The notes under the pieces: model-generated
What the model saw: only the letters and a program-made list of their open reading frames with translations
What the model was told of the DNA's origin: nothing
The model's database searches: none
Shown: one piece after another, positions 23,328 through 33,359 of the stretch
How the letters are laid out: every line of letters starts with the position of its first letter
Position numbering within the stretch: the first letter of the stretch is position 1
Program-made: the position numbers and the translations under genes
Origin: Rhea pennata
Taxonomy: Eukaryota > Chordata > Aves > Rheiformes > Rheidae
Assembly (NCBI RefSeq): GCF_028389875.1
Contig: NC_084670.1
Coordinates: forward strand, 36,477,155-36,541,154
Direction of reading: 5' to 3'
Length of the DNA stretch: 64,000 bases

Positions 23328-23330
23328 TAG

Positions 23331-24060
23331 AAGCCACCAATGTGCTGCAACTAGTGATGCATCCTGTGTTCCTACTGTTCAGAGTCACTGTCTTGTTACT
23401 TGTTGGGAGCTCGATATTGACCTGTTACCTTAAAAACTCAAGTTTAATCACCTACCAACCTCTTGTCAACTACAGGTTTCACAGCTCTCCCTGCCACAGT
23501 GTGTGCAGGCAAGAGGGCTGGTCCTTCTCAGGAGGAATGGCTTAAGCTCAGTGCACCACCCCAGGAATCCGTCAATGTGGGTCTGAGCCAAGGGGTGGGG
23601 TGTGACTGACCCATAAAGCAGGAGCGAAGGGCAGCCTTTGGTTTGGAGAAAGAGGTCTGGCAGAGGGAGGGTCATCAGACTCTCCCTTGGCTGAGTGGAT
23701 CAGCTGTGGTAAATGCTTCTCCCTGAGGTCATCTGAGGAGGGTGGCTGACCCCCACCTTAGTCAACCCCCCCCCCCATCTTCCCTCCCAGTGCCTGGGGA
23801 AGCCCAGCGTTGTGATGGTGATCATGTGCTAGAGACCGGTAACAGGGATCACAGAGGGATGGGGGCTGAACTGTATATTGCACTTGCTCTATTTTGCTAA
23901 GGGTAACTTACACTTGTAGTGTGGTTAGCACAGGTTGCTGTATTGCTCTGCTGCATCAAGAACCTGTGTAACATCAAACCTCTTCCGAGAAGTAAGTGTT
24001 GCTGTTACACATTTTGCTTGGAAGCATGTTAGTCAAACAATTAGAGCAATGAGGTATTAC
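23331..24060. other. No gene recognised; contains one LTR-like repeat
   Basis: Unassigned sequence with a C-run at 23766-23775. The part from about 23908 to 24022 is the first member of a direct-repeat pair (next entry). Confidence 0.4.
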
Positions 24061-24062
24061 AG

Positions 24063-24063
<1 letters not shown>

Positions 24064-24097
<34 letters not shown>
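24064..24097. repeat. Poly(A) tract
   Basis: An uninterrupted run of more than 30 A, next to the end of the first direct repeat. It is possibly the tail of a retroposed sequence. Confidence 0.9.
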
Positions 24098-24098
<1 letters not shown>

Positions 24099-24264
24099 CA
24101 CTCACCTCTAACAGCCCAGTATGGCCTGTTTAAGGAAAGGATGGATAGACAGATAGATAAACAGACAGATGGGACATGCCACGTGACTCTTGACTATAGG
24201 ACCTTAATTAAAGCAAGTGGCCCTTTAAGAGCCACCATTCCTTAATGTAGTAGAGCTAGCTAGT

Positions 24265-24475
24265 ACAATAAATGAACGTGTTTTTCCGTGGATGGGCGTG
24301 TTAGATGGAAAAGCTATGCTCTTTCCAATCGCAATACAAGAGCAGGACAGCCGCAATTTTGCTTCAACTTGGGGTAGAATCCAATACACTTTTAATGGCC
24401 CACCCCAAGGTTTTAGACCTAGTGCCACTGTTGCCTGTGCGATTTTTGCCAAAGAGGTCCTTTATTTTTAGGTAG
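24265..24475 (+). pseudogene. Retroviral reverse-transcriptase fragment (third pol lineage)
   Basis: One plus-strand frame reads VLDGKAMLFPIAIQEQDSR, then FASTWGRIQYTFNGPPQGF and SATVACAIFAKEV. This is the RT stretch from the first aspartate motif to the LPQG-like motif (here PPQG). The aspartate motif is degraded. It ends at a stop near 24472. It is distinct from the RT in ERV-A and ERV-B. Confidence 0.65.
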
Positions 24476-25224
24476 CCGATGGCTAGGAGGATGGGAGTCT
24501 GCGCCAGAATCTGTATTAACAGAGCTACAAAATAAGCCGGCGCCTTCTGATAACACAGAATTGCGAGCTGTTGGAGGACGGTGGGGGTTTTGGAGCGCAC
24601 GCGTTCCTGGAGCCAGGGTCCTAGCAAGACCTCTGTAGGATCGGCTGAAGAAAAAAGCAGTACGGAGCTGGGAACGGAAGTATTGGGCAGCATTAACTGT
24701 TTGAAAAGAGGAGATTGTGACTTCCCAGCCTGTGGGTCCCAGCCACCCTATGCACTCATTTACACCGCACACAGCCCCAGGTTTTGTAGTGTGGTCTCTG
24801 TATATTGCTGCCTCGCTTTGCTAAATCAAGAACCCCATGTAACATCAGACCTCTTCAGAGAAGTAAATGTTGCGATTGCACATTTTGCTATTAAGCGTTG
24901 CACTCTCCGTGTGTGGACTATCTAAACAAACCTGGTGAGAGGGTACTGGCCTCTGACGCGGGGTCCCCAGACACCTGGTTCCCTGGGGGCAGCGGATGCC
25001 TGGATCCGTGGGGGGAGTGTGGTCTGGGTGCCTGGGTGCCTGCAGTTAAGGGGCCCCGGAGGCCGGGGTCCCTGGGCGAGTGCAGCTAAGAGAGGCAGCG
25101 CTGTGTGCAGCGCTTTGCACAGGAGGGAGCAAGGAAGGGGCCCATGTTTCCAGGCGGGGGAGCGTACGCTTCCTCAGGTATGGGGCCGTGGGAGTCACTC
25201 CAGCAGAAAGAGCTGTGGGAACCT

Positions 25225-25490
25225 GCCCCAGGCTGCTACAGCGGGATCGTGCCCTGGGATGTGCCCTGGGAACTGCAGCGGGATCGTGCCCTGGGATGTG
25301 CTCTGGGACATGCAGCAGGATGCTGCCCTGGGCATCTGCCCCAGGACCCTGCCCTGGGATGTGCTCTGGGAACTGCAGTGGGATGATGCCTGGGCTACTG
25401 CGCCAGGATGTGCTGCAGGATCCTGCCCTGGCCCTTGCCGCAGAATCTGCCTTGGGATCCTGCCGTGGGATCTGCCCTGCCCCGCGCCGC
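25225..25490. repeat. CCTGGGATGTGC-type minisatellite
   Basis: A degenerate tandem array built on units such as TGCCCTGGGATGTG / AACTGCAGCGGGATCG, repeated about ten times with variation. Open frames across it are repeat translations. Confidence 0.8.
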
Positions 25491-26200
25491 AGCATCGGCC
25501 CTGCCGTCTGCCTTGGGCTGCAGCCCCGGGAGCGGCAGCGGCAGCGGCAGCTGCTTGGCAGCGTGTGTCGAGATGTGCCCTGTGCTCTGCCCGCGCTGCC
25601 CAGGAGGGGGCCGAGGCCAGGCCTCCGAGGGGCCCAGGTGTCCCAGCAACGGTGGCCTCGCAGAACACGGATGTCATGGCAACGGCGGTTTCGAGCAGGC
25701 AGCTGTGTCCGTTACGGCGGTTTCGAGCAGGCAGCTGTGTCCGTAACGGTGTTTTCAGAGCACGCAGCTGTGTCTGTAACGGCAGCGTCGTCTGAGGCAG
25801 CTGTGTCCCTACCGGCGTCGTCCGAGGGAGCCGGCGAGCGAGGAGGAGGCCTGTCGTCGGGGGACGCAGGTGGCGAGAGCGGCAGGCGACGGACACGGAG
25901 CCGTCGGAGGGCCCAGAGGCAGCGCGGCTTGGGAGGAGCGGAGGTGTCCGGGCGGCGCCTGCCACGGGCAGGGGCTGCTCGCGGCTGCTCGCGGGGCTCG
26001 GGCCGGGACCAGCAGCGGGGTCCCGGGTCGGTAGCGGGAGGGCGCTGGCGGCAGCGGCTGGGGCCGGGGTGGGGCCGGGGATGGGGCATGGGCCAGCGGC
26101 AGCGGCTGGGGCCGGGGCTGGGGTGAGTCGGGGCCGGGGCTGGGGCTGGGGCCGGGGTGGCGCTTGGGATGGGGCCGTGGCCGGGCCGGGGCTGGGGTCG
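25490..26200. promoter_or_regulatory. CpG island upstream of the ATAD2-like gene
   Basis: CpG-rich DNA precedes the first recognised ATAD2-like exon by about 2 kb on the same side, so it is a candidate promoter. One plus-strand frame around 25850-25940 encodes an Arg/Ser-rich text (GRRRTRSRRRAQRQRG). This would suit the basic N-terminus of an ATAD2 relative, but I cannot prove it is exonic. Overlap with minisatellites complicates the call. Confidence 0.45.
25655..25815. repeat. GGCAGCTGTGTCCGTAACGG minisatellite
   Basis: Four to five units of roughly 33-36 bp share a GCAGCTGTGTC core and a GTAACGGCG/GTTACGGCG block. The first full units are almost identical and later ones decay. Confidence 0.8.
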
Positions 26201-26665
26201 GGTCCTGGTCGGAGATTGGAGTGCAGACGAGATTTCAGTTGGGGTCCAGGTGGGGATACAGGACTGTGACCAGGTCGGGGATGGGGCTGTGATCGGGGTC
26301 TGGATCAAGGGCCAGGTTGGGGGCCGAGTGAGGGTATGGAACCGGGTCTGGATCGGGCACCAGGCAGGGGACCTGGTCCAGGTCGTGGAACGGTCCAAGG
26401 TAAGGGTCCAGGCTGGGGACTGGTGTAGAGTCTGGGTCCAGGTTGGGAGCTGAGTAAGGGACTGGTCTGGAAACCAGGTCTGGGTCGGGGACCAGTCTGG
26501 GATCCTGGTCTGGGTTGGGGGCCAGGTCGAGGACTGGTCCAGAGTCCAAATCCAGGTCAGAGATTGGGAGTATATCCAGATTCAGGCCCAGATTACGGAC
26601 TGGGTCGGGGACTGGGCAGGGGTCGGGGGCCGGGACAGGGTGTGTGTCAGGGTGGGGGTCCAGGC
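26040..26665. repeat. G-rich GGGxCCxGG minisatellite (G-quadruplex-prone)
   Basis: Degenerate repeats of GGGGCTGGGGCCGGGG type pass into GGTCTGGGTCGGGGACC type over about 600 bp. All G-runs are on the plus strand. A long minus-strand open frame through it is Asp/Pro/Val repeat translation, not a gene call. Confidence 0.85.
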
Positions 26666-28192
26666 AGCAGGGCAAGGCCCCACAGGGTTGCAGTCCTGGG
26701 GAATGGGGAAAGGGCGTGGGGACACCCCAAACTCCCCCGTCAGCTCTGGGCAGCTGGACTGCTCCCAGGGACCCAGGCGTCCAGGAGGGGGCAGCTGCCC
26801 AGTGAGCAGCCCTAGTTTGCTGGGGGCAAGGGAGGAGAAGGGGGGAAAGAGGGGTCACAGAGGAAGAGTTAAGACAGAAGGGACACGGGAGGATGGAGTG
26901 TACTGAAGATAGACAAGAGATGGAGTGACAGCAGGGACATGGGAGGATGTAGGGGACAGGAGATACAAAGGATACGGTGGGAGAGAAGGCGCATGGAAGG
27001 ATAGAGGGGATGGGAGAGAAGGGGTATATGTAGGGACAGAAAGGACACAGGAGAACCAGTAGAGAGGAGATACCAAGGCTATGGAGGGACTGAAGGGACC
27101 TGCACGGAGATAGGGTACAGGACACTGGCACAGGTACAACTCCCCTCTCTGCAGGCACCTCTGGCCTCTCCCCAGATTTCCCAGCGAGCCTGAGTTGAGC
27201 CCAGGTCTTGGGGGCTGCTCTCGCCACCGCTCTGCTCTGGAGGGGCTGCTGTGCCCTGAGCAGGAGAAGGCGAGGGGAGGTTGTGAGACAGAGCAAGAGG
27301 TGGTTTGGTGACGTTCCGAGGCTAAGTGTCCATTTGACTCCATCATTTTGTACTAGAATGTCATGCTGATTATATGTATTGTTTCAAACACTTTCTCGTG
27401 CCTGCTTCCCTTTGCTGTTCTGTGTGCATGGAGAAGATGATGGACTCGACATGCTTCCAGGCTTCTCCCATTGCAGAAGGAGTACAGCTGCACTTATCTT
27501 ACCCTTTCTGTGTAAGTAACGTATTTCACTCAGCAAAATGATGCCGTGGCAGTTTTAACTTAGCTGAAATAACTTCTTCCAGAGCCTACTGCTGTCTAAA
27601 ATCACTTGCATTATTGCTCTCTAATGATAACTTTCCTGTTGGCTACTTCAGGTGTGTCTGTTCCTGGGCCAGCATTGCCCGTGAGCTTAGCCCGTGGTCC
27701 TCTGCCACTACAGTAACTTCTGTTAGGATTAGAGCCAGCAACCGTGTTTCCTCTCCCTCAGCTTTGATTTGCTAAACAGAATTCTTCTGGTCTCCCGTTG
27801 CCCGCTAGGCATTTCATTTTTTGAGAAACAAAAACATTTGAGAAACATCTCAACATTTCCTGGGCCATGAATAATACTGAACACGGAGAGGCAAGGGAGC
27901 CCCGAACTAAATACACATTTACAGTTCTTCTGTTGAAAGACTTTCCGTTTCTCATCCCACTTTCTGGTATGTTTTTGCCTGCAAAAGGGCAAGCTGACAC
28001 AGTCCACACCTCCTGTGAAACTAAGGAACACTCAGTGGTTGTACTCCACGGATCCTTCCTTGCTATTTGTGAAGTAGAAGAACTGTATCTGACTCTACTC
28101 TTTTGTGTATATGCCTCATTTGGATGAAGTTACTAGGTAGGCACCAAGCTGCAGCATAATTGGGACTGATTGTTCTTGTTCCTTTTGATCAG
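26666..28192. other. No gene recognised; probable intron or upstream region of the ATAD2-like gene
   Basis: A purine-rich stretch (26820-27060, AGG/GGGA/GAAGG text) is followed by ordinary sequence. No exon with family similarity was found. The N-terminal ATAD2 exons are expected here or further upstream and were not identified. Confidence 0.4.
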
Positions 28193-28262
28193 GAAAATCT
28201 GGATACGTACTGCCAAGGAAAGCAACAGGAAGAAACTCAAGAACCCGAGGCAGAAATTGTCG
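28193..28262 (+). CDS. ATAD2-like exon, N-terminal acidic region
   Basis: Acceptor …CCTTTTGATCAG and donor GTTAGT. The exon encodes ENLDTYCQGKQQEETQEPEA, which corresponds to the short TRGK-type segment before the acidic stretch in ATAD2. It is the most 5' exon I recognise and is separated from the next by ERV-C. Confidence 0.6.
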
Positions 28263-29032
28263 GTTAGTTCTGGCTTTCCGTTTTCTTCCCCGTGTTGCAG
28301 CCCAGAGCCTCACCTAAAAGGGAAACGAGCTGAACTACTGCCTCTTGTTCTGCTCTTCATAATTCCCTATTGCCGCAGAGCTTGCAAGCCGTAGGCATGG
28401 CCTCCACATGGGCCTCCCTGCCCTTGTGAACTCTGTGCAGATGGTCAGCAAAGAGAACGGGTCCTTTCCCCAAATGCTTACAAGCTAAGGCAGGGCAGAA
28501 GTCAGCAGCTGGCTCTAGACAGGCGGGGAACGCAAAGAAAGGGAGAGTCTGACTCCGAGTGGTAAGCAGGGATGATGTCAGCACTAACCTGTTCATCAGG
28601 GTTCATGGCTTTTGAGCAGCATCACGGGAATTTTCAGGAAGCAAGGTAGACCACTGGATGTGTAGGAAAAGCTCCTGCCGAGTACAGAGATCGGCCGAAT
28701 GTAGCGCTTCTGCGTTTGTGTGTTGCGCAGGTAGCTGATGGAAGCTGTTGTGAGGGCCCGTTTGGAATCGGGGGCTGTCGTATGCAGTGGGAAATGGGAT
28801 GAGGAACGAGGATAAGTCATGAAGGGCCTTAGTAACTTTGCATTGGATGAGCCAGAGGACACTTGAAGGTTTTCAGGAGAAGGCAGTTGCTTGTAGAAAG
28901 CTGCTGAAAAGCGTGCGTTGACTGGGAGGTGAGAGTATGAGGCAATTCTTTCATGGGCAAAGTGAAAACTCTGGGATTCTAAGGGCAAGACATTCCTGCA
29001 TCTCTGATGAAAGAGGAGAGTGCTAGAGGGTG

Positions 29033-29038
29033 AGGGAG
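29033..29038. repeat. ERV-C target-site duplication, left
   Basis: AGGGAG immediately precedes the LTR. The identical six bases follow the 3' LTR at 33590-33595. A 6-bp duplication is the alpharetrovirus habit. Confidence 0.9.
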
Positions 29039-29268
29039 TGTGGTAGGCGACACGGGGCGCTGCGGAAGATCACGGGATGTGACGTCCTGACGAGGCAGGG
29101 CTAAGACAGGAAAAGACAGTGCGAGCGCGTATATAAAGAATTGTAACGACGCAATAAACGCCATTTGCTGCATCCTCCCTAGGGAGTCAGTGTGGTGTGG
29201 CCCAGGGGCGGGCGGGGTTGCGGGCTCCTGACCTCACCCTAACTCTGGGTATTGTTGCGACGGCAACA
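29039..29268 (+). mobile_element. ERV-C 5' LTR
   Basis: 230 bp, starting TGTGG and ending CAACA. It contains a TGACGTC CRE-like site, a TATATAAAG box (about 29132-29140), an AATAAA signal in GCAATAAACG and a GGGCGGG GC box. I find no difference from the 3' LTR at 33360-33589 when the two are read against each other. Confidence 0.95.
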
Positions 29269-29271
29269 AAG

Positions 29272-29289
29272 TGGTGACCCCGACCTGAT
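29272..29289 (+). promoter_or_regulatory. ERV-C primer-binding site (tRNA-Trp type)
   Basis: TGGTGACCCCGACCTGAT follows the LTR by three bases. It matches the 3' end complement of tRNA-Trp at all but one position, the primer used by the avian leukosis-sarcoma group. Confidence 0.85.
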
Positions 29290-29336
29290 AGAGTGAGGGT
29301 GGTCGCCGGGGCGACGGGGGTGGCGCCAGACAGAGG

Positions 29337-31568
29337 ATGGAAGCGGTGATTAAGGTAATTCAAATGTGTGCGAAGGAATGGGGAACTTCTGTGAAGTCGA
29401 GCACAATTTCGGCGTGTGTTGAACGCCTAATCCAGGAGGGTGCTGTACAGCGTCCTGCTGACATTCTTATCTCATCAAATTGGCCTCGGTGCTCCGAGGT
29501 GTTAGCAGAGCGGACTATGTCCGGCCACTCGGGAAAAGACCTTAAGGCTTGGGGTGTTGTGCTTACCCTGCTTCGCTGAGCGTGGGAGGAGCAGGAGACT
29601 TGGCAGGCAGCACGGGGCTTGCTGTATGACTCGCAGCCGCAGGGCACCCAAACGGGGGACCCCTCGAACTCACCGGGGGTATCCAAATCGGTGACGCGAG
29701 CGGCTGACAGCGCCGATGAGGACCATTTGTCCCCATTGGAGCCGCAAGTTCTGCCAGTGCAGCCTGTGTCAGCTGCAGCGCCGCAAACGTGTAACCCTAC
29801 ACCTCCTAGTTATCCTTGGGAGGAGTTGCGAGCCGCCCATTACACTCCGGGCGAGGGAGGATTGCCTCCTGTCCAGGAAGAGCCTGAGAGTGAGGCAGAC
29901 GCCTCGCTTCCATCGGCGCCCATCGACAGGCGTCCGGTAGTGTCTGCTGACGAATGGCTACCGGGGTGCTTGATTAGACAAACATGGAGAGACACGGGGA
30001 CAGCGGGAGGAGAGGGAGATAGGACAGAAGCTGACACAGACACCTCGCTTCCATCAGCCCCCATCGACAGGCGTCCGGTGGTGCCTGCCGACGAATGGCT
30101 ACCGGGGTGCTTGATTAAACGAACGTGGAAAGACACGGAGACAGCGGGAGGAGAGGGAGATAGGACAAGAACTGACACAGACGCCTCGCGTCCATCGGCG
30201 CCCATCGACAGGCGTCCGGTAGTGTCTGCTGACGAATGGCTACCGGGGTGCTTGATTAAACGAACGTGGAAAGACACGGAGACAGCGGGAGGAGAGGGAG
30301 ATAGGACAGAAGCTGACACAGACACCTCGCTTCCATCGGCGCCCATCGACAGGCGTCCGGTGGTGCCTGCTGACGAATGGCTACCGGGGTGCTTGATTAA
30401 ACCTAATTGGGGAGCCGAGGGAGCACCGGGGGGAGAGAGGAGCAGGACAGAAGCTGATGCAGACATGCAGAAGTTAACGGAGCAGTTGCAGCGTATGCGC
30501 GGTCCATCAGCGGCTGCGCACTCGCCAGAGCGACAGGATGTGGGCACAACGAGGGCGGGGGGTGAAGGAAAATGGAAAGAACAACAGGACGTGGGGAGAG
30601 GTGGTAGTCAAGACAACCCAGGCAGTCAAGGCCACTCAGAACTTAGCTCAGACATGCGCAAGGTGCTCGAGGTGCTGCAACGATTGGAGGAAGAAGTTGG
30701 GAGGCAGAAACGTATAGTGCAGCAAGGGGGTGGGAAGCGAAGCAGTGACACAATCCAGCTGCCCAATTGGGACCTTGTTGCTAAAGATGTGTTGCTATCT
30801 GGTTTGGCCGTCCGCCCGGGAGCAGCAGTACAGATGTTCCCTGTGACTATAACCGCAGCGGGGATGGAGTGGCGGCCTTGGGATGCTAAAGTGATTACAC
30901 AATTGATTAAAACAAAGGCAGAACACGGCCTGAATCACCCGCTCACGCAGGCAATGCTTGATAACCTGTTGGGTGCAGGCCCGGCCACCCCGGCGGAATG
31001 TCACCAATTAGCGCAGATGATTTTAACACCGACTGAGAATGTCCTGTGGAAAGAGCAGTGGGCGAGTAGGCTACATCAAACGTTGATACAGGCGACGCAA
31101 GATCCGCAGAGCCCCCTCAGGCACTCCACTTTGGGGCGCCTGAAAGGGTCTGATGCAGGGCTAACCACCCAACAGCAAGCGGCCGGTCTACGGACTGCAG
31201 AATTGAACGCCACAGCATGGGCAGCCCGTGAAGCGTTCAATGATCTGCAGCGTTATGTGAAACCCCCCGAACCATGGACACAGGTGAAGCAAGGATTAAC
31301 GGAAAATTTTGCCGATTTTTGCAACCGTTTGCAGGCCTCCCTAGAATCGGCAGCAACCTTGCTGGGGGAGGCCAAGAACGCAATTATGCTGGAGTGTATT
31401 CGTCAGCAGGGCAATGAGCAGACTAAGAGCGCACTGCTCACGGCGCCAAAAGGAGCGTCGATAGGGGCAACCATAAAGCATGTCTTGGAGCATGCCCAGA
31501 ATGTGCCGTCCGGAGTAACTTTTCCTCGCAAATGCATAGTGCATTTGTGCCCCACTCTAGTGTGCTAG
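29337..31568 (+). pseudogene. ERV-C gag, one in-frame stop, truncated before nucleocapsid
   Basis: Translation starts MEAVIKVIQMCAKEWG, a matrix protein of the alpharetrovirus type, and meets TGA at 29577-29579. The same frame then stays open to 31568. Order: matrix (29337-29579), linker with a PPSY late motif (29802-29813), four 47-residue repeats (about 29905-30470), a Gln/Glu-rich possible coiled coil (LEVLQRLEEEVGRQKR, about 30665-30712), and capsid from IQLPNWDLV (30751). A major homology region follows (QGLTENFADFCNRLQ, about 31291-31335). Nucleocapsid is missing: after capsid the frame runs into pol sequence and stops. The single stop and the deletion make it non-functional as it stands. 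Confidence 0.9.
29905..30470 (+). repeat. Four tandem 141-bp repeats within ERV-C gag
   Basis: Repeat starts are 141 bp apart (PSAP codons at 29910, 30051, 30192 and 30333), so each unit is exactly 47 codons and keeps frame. The core is PSAPIDRRPVV, then ADEWLPGCLI, then TAGGEGDRT. Units 2 and 3 are almost identical; unit 1 and especially unit 4 diverge at their ends. Each unit carries P-S-A-P, the tetrapeptide recognised by the ESCRT-I subunit TSG101. Confidence 0.95.
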
Positions 31569-33016
31569 CGGCCATGATAACGAAGATGCGGACGGCCGCT
31601 CTGCGTATGTTCGGTACTGAACCCTCCACTCTCTGGCTCCCATATAAAACCCAGTGCTGGGAGGAGCAATTATGCAACCAGGAAAAAATAGTGCTAGCTT
31701 TAGAGGGATACCCTGGGAAGATACGATGTGGGCCAACGCTCCAAGGTTGGACTCACTTGCGCACTATTCACCCATCCGCGTCAGTCCGAGTACTGACGCG
31801 ACCTCAACCAGGCCTGACAGTCCTTACAGACGCCTCGTCACAAACGGGCCGAGCGGTAGTAGCATGGCAAGACAAGGGTGAATGGCAGTCTGTTTCTGCC
31901 CAAGATACCGCTCAATCAGTACAATTTTTGGAGGCAAAAGCCGTGTGCCTGGCTCTCGACTTACCGTATGAGGGCCATGTAAACATTGTCACAGATTCTA
32001 TGTTTGTCTTTAAGCTCCTGGCCTCCATGGCCACGCCCGGCTGGGCGGGCACGGATATTGCCTGTATGCTTGAGAACCATCTACAGGATCGCGGAAGTAC
32101 TGTGTCCATATTACATGTAAAGAGCCATTCCAATGTCCCTGGATACTACCAAAGGGGTAATGCAGTGGCAGACCAAGCCGCGACGCGGGTGTACACCCTT
32201 CAGGACGCGCGCGCACTCCATGACCACTTTCACATAGGTGCACGTGGACTAGCCAAATTGTGCAACATTTCCATCTCAGACGCAAGAGCAGTGGTAGCCA
32301 CCTGCCCATACTGTCAACATAGCCCTTTGTGGGGGGCGGGAGTTAACCCTCGAGGTCTACAGCCTAACCAGATCTGGCAAACTGACTTTACCTGGTATGC
32401 GCCCTTCCAACCGCAAGCGTGGCTTGCCGTCACCATTGATACGGCCAGCACGTACCTTGTAGCTACCTGTCACCGTAAAGCAACTGCCAAAGCCGCACAA
32501 TCTCATTGGGAAACAACAATCGCTGTCTTGGGACTTCCTGAGGTCATCAAAACAGACAATGGAGCCGCATTTGTTGCTCATAGTTCCCGGGAGTGGGCCA
32601 ACAAATGGGGCATCCAATTAAAACAGGGAATTCCATATAACAGCCAAGGTCAGGCCATAGTCGAACGTACCCATCAAGTTCTGAAGCAACGCTTACGGGC
32701 GCTTGGGGAGGGGGACGGATTGGGCATAGGTGGGAAGCGTGTCTCCTTACCCCTCCAGGCCAACCTTTTAGCTCGCACACTATTTGGCCTGAATCATTTT
32801 GTGCGCGGGGAAAATCGAAATGCTCCGGTCGACAAACATTGGGCCAAAGCAGCGGTGGAAGACGGCCCTCCAGTCAGGGTTCGAGATCCTGAGTCAGGGG
32901 TCTGGGAGGATGGTTGGACCTTTATAACAGGAGGAAGAGGATACGCGGCGATCCGCAAGGGAGAGGCAATACGCTGGGTACCAGCGCGGTGGATACGTCC
33001 TGATGTCCATCAATAA
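31532..33016 (+). CDS. ERV-C pol: RT connection, RNase H and integrase (open frame)
   Basis: A 494-codon open frame. The start is an RT connection-like segment with no polymerase palm. RNase H acidic residues are visible in LTDASS, FLEAKA, IVTDSM and AVADQA. Integrase has an N-terminal zinc module (HDHFHIG, then CPYC), a core with D in WQTDF, D in KTDNGA and E in QGQAIVERTH, and a C-terminal SH3-like region ending near WVPARWIRP. Protease and most of RT are lost by an internal deletion whose junction with gag lies near 31515-31560. Whether any protein is made is doubtful, because no normal gag-pol junction exists. Confidence 0.9.
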   Translation: MHSAFVPHSSVLAAMITKMRTAALRMFGTEPSTLWLPYKTQCWEEQLCNQEKIVLALEGYPGKIRCGPTLQGWTHLRTIHPSASVRVLTRPQPGLTVLTDASSQTGRAVVAWQDKGEWQSVSAQDTAQSVQFLEAKAVCLALDLPYEGHVNIVTDSMFVFKLLASMATPGWAGTDIACMLENHLQDRGSTVSILHVKSHSNVPGYYQRGNAVADQAATRVYTLQDARALHDHFHIGARGLAKLCNISISDARAVVATCPYCQHSPLWGAGVNPRGLQPNQIWQTDFTWYAPFQPQAWLAVTIDTASTYLVATCHRKATAKAAQSHWETTIAVLGLPEVIKTDNGAAFVAHSSREWANKWGIQLKQGIPYNSQGQAIVERTHQVLKQRLRALGEGDGLGIGGKRVSLPLQANLLARTLFGLNHFVRGENRNAPVDKHWAKAAVEDGPPVRVRDPESGVWEDGWTFITGGRGYAAIRKGEAIRWVPARWIRPDVHQ

Positions 33017-33346
33017 TACTCACCTTAGTTCTCAAGTGTCTTTTGCAGGTTCCGTAAGGAGGAAATACGTTCTTGTGACCGGCTGATATCATGAGAGCAG
33101 CGTCGCGGGAAAGAGAATGATGCCGAGTTCACAAGGATTGGGAGTTGCTATGCACGCTTAGCTTTGCTTTAGGGCTTTCACACTGGCTTGAGAATTACAA
33201 GGCTGCAGCCCGCTTACAGCACTGGCATCCCTGGCTTTGCCGCATGTGTACGCAGCTTGCGGCGTACAATTAATGAGTTACGGCGTCCTCACTCTGGGTA
33301 TCAACGTCTCCTGATGATTCAAGAAACAACGACTGTATTGTAGCAT
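33017..33346 (+). other. ERV-C 3' non-coding region, no env
   Basis: There is no env frame. A splice-acceptor-like TCTTTTGCAG lies at about 33039-33048, followed by unclassified 3' sequence. Confidence 0.7.
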
Positions 33347-33357
33347 GGAGAGGGGGA
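33347..33357 (+). promoter_or_regulatory. ERV-C polypurine tract
   Basis: GGAGAGGGGGA lies two bases before the 3' LTR, the expected plus-strand primer site. Confidence 0.8.
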
Positions 33358-33359
33358 CT

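Larger units (their letters stand above)
19150..23330 (-). mobile_element. ERV-B, decayed minus-strand gammaretrovirus-like element
   Basis: Read on the minus strand, the order is gag (23327 to about 21760), protease (about 21575-21450), an interruption by other sequence, reverse transcriptase (about 20290-19500) and RNase H (about 19500-19160). All parts contain stops and frameshifts. Typical LTRs of its own are not recognised at either end, and integrase and env are absent. It differs in sequence from ERV-A, for example DTGA rather than DSGA at the protease. Confidence 0.75.
23908..24893 (+). repeat. Pair of diverged direct repeats (23908-24022 and 24786-24893)
   Basis: Both copies share the order TGTAGTGTGG, GCTGTATTGCT/TATTGCTGC, ATCAAGAACC, TGTAACATCA, ACCTCTTC, GAGAAGTAA, TGTTGC and ACATTTTGCT, with roughly one mismatch in six by eye. 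They flank a reverse-transcriptase scrap on the same strand. The simplest reading is LTR remnants of a largely deleted retroelement. Confidence 0.55.

Noticed and set aside
24935-26126. 286- and 348-codon plus-strand frames
   Set aside because: They run through two minisatellites and a CpG island, and the repeats explain the openness. Only the short Arg-rich part near 25850-25940 was kept as a weak exon idea.
26235-27296. 353-codon minus-strand frame rich in Asp-Pro-Val
   Set aside because: About half of it is a translation of the G-rich minisatellite, and the rest lacks domain features.
29905-30470. Regular repeats considered as a CRISPR-like array
   Set aside because: Units are 141 bp, coding and in frame within Gag, with no repeat-spacer structure.
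29840-30547. 235-codon minus-strand frame with internal repeats
   Set aside because: It is the antisense shadow of the four Gag repeats.
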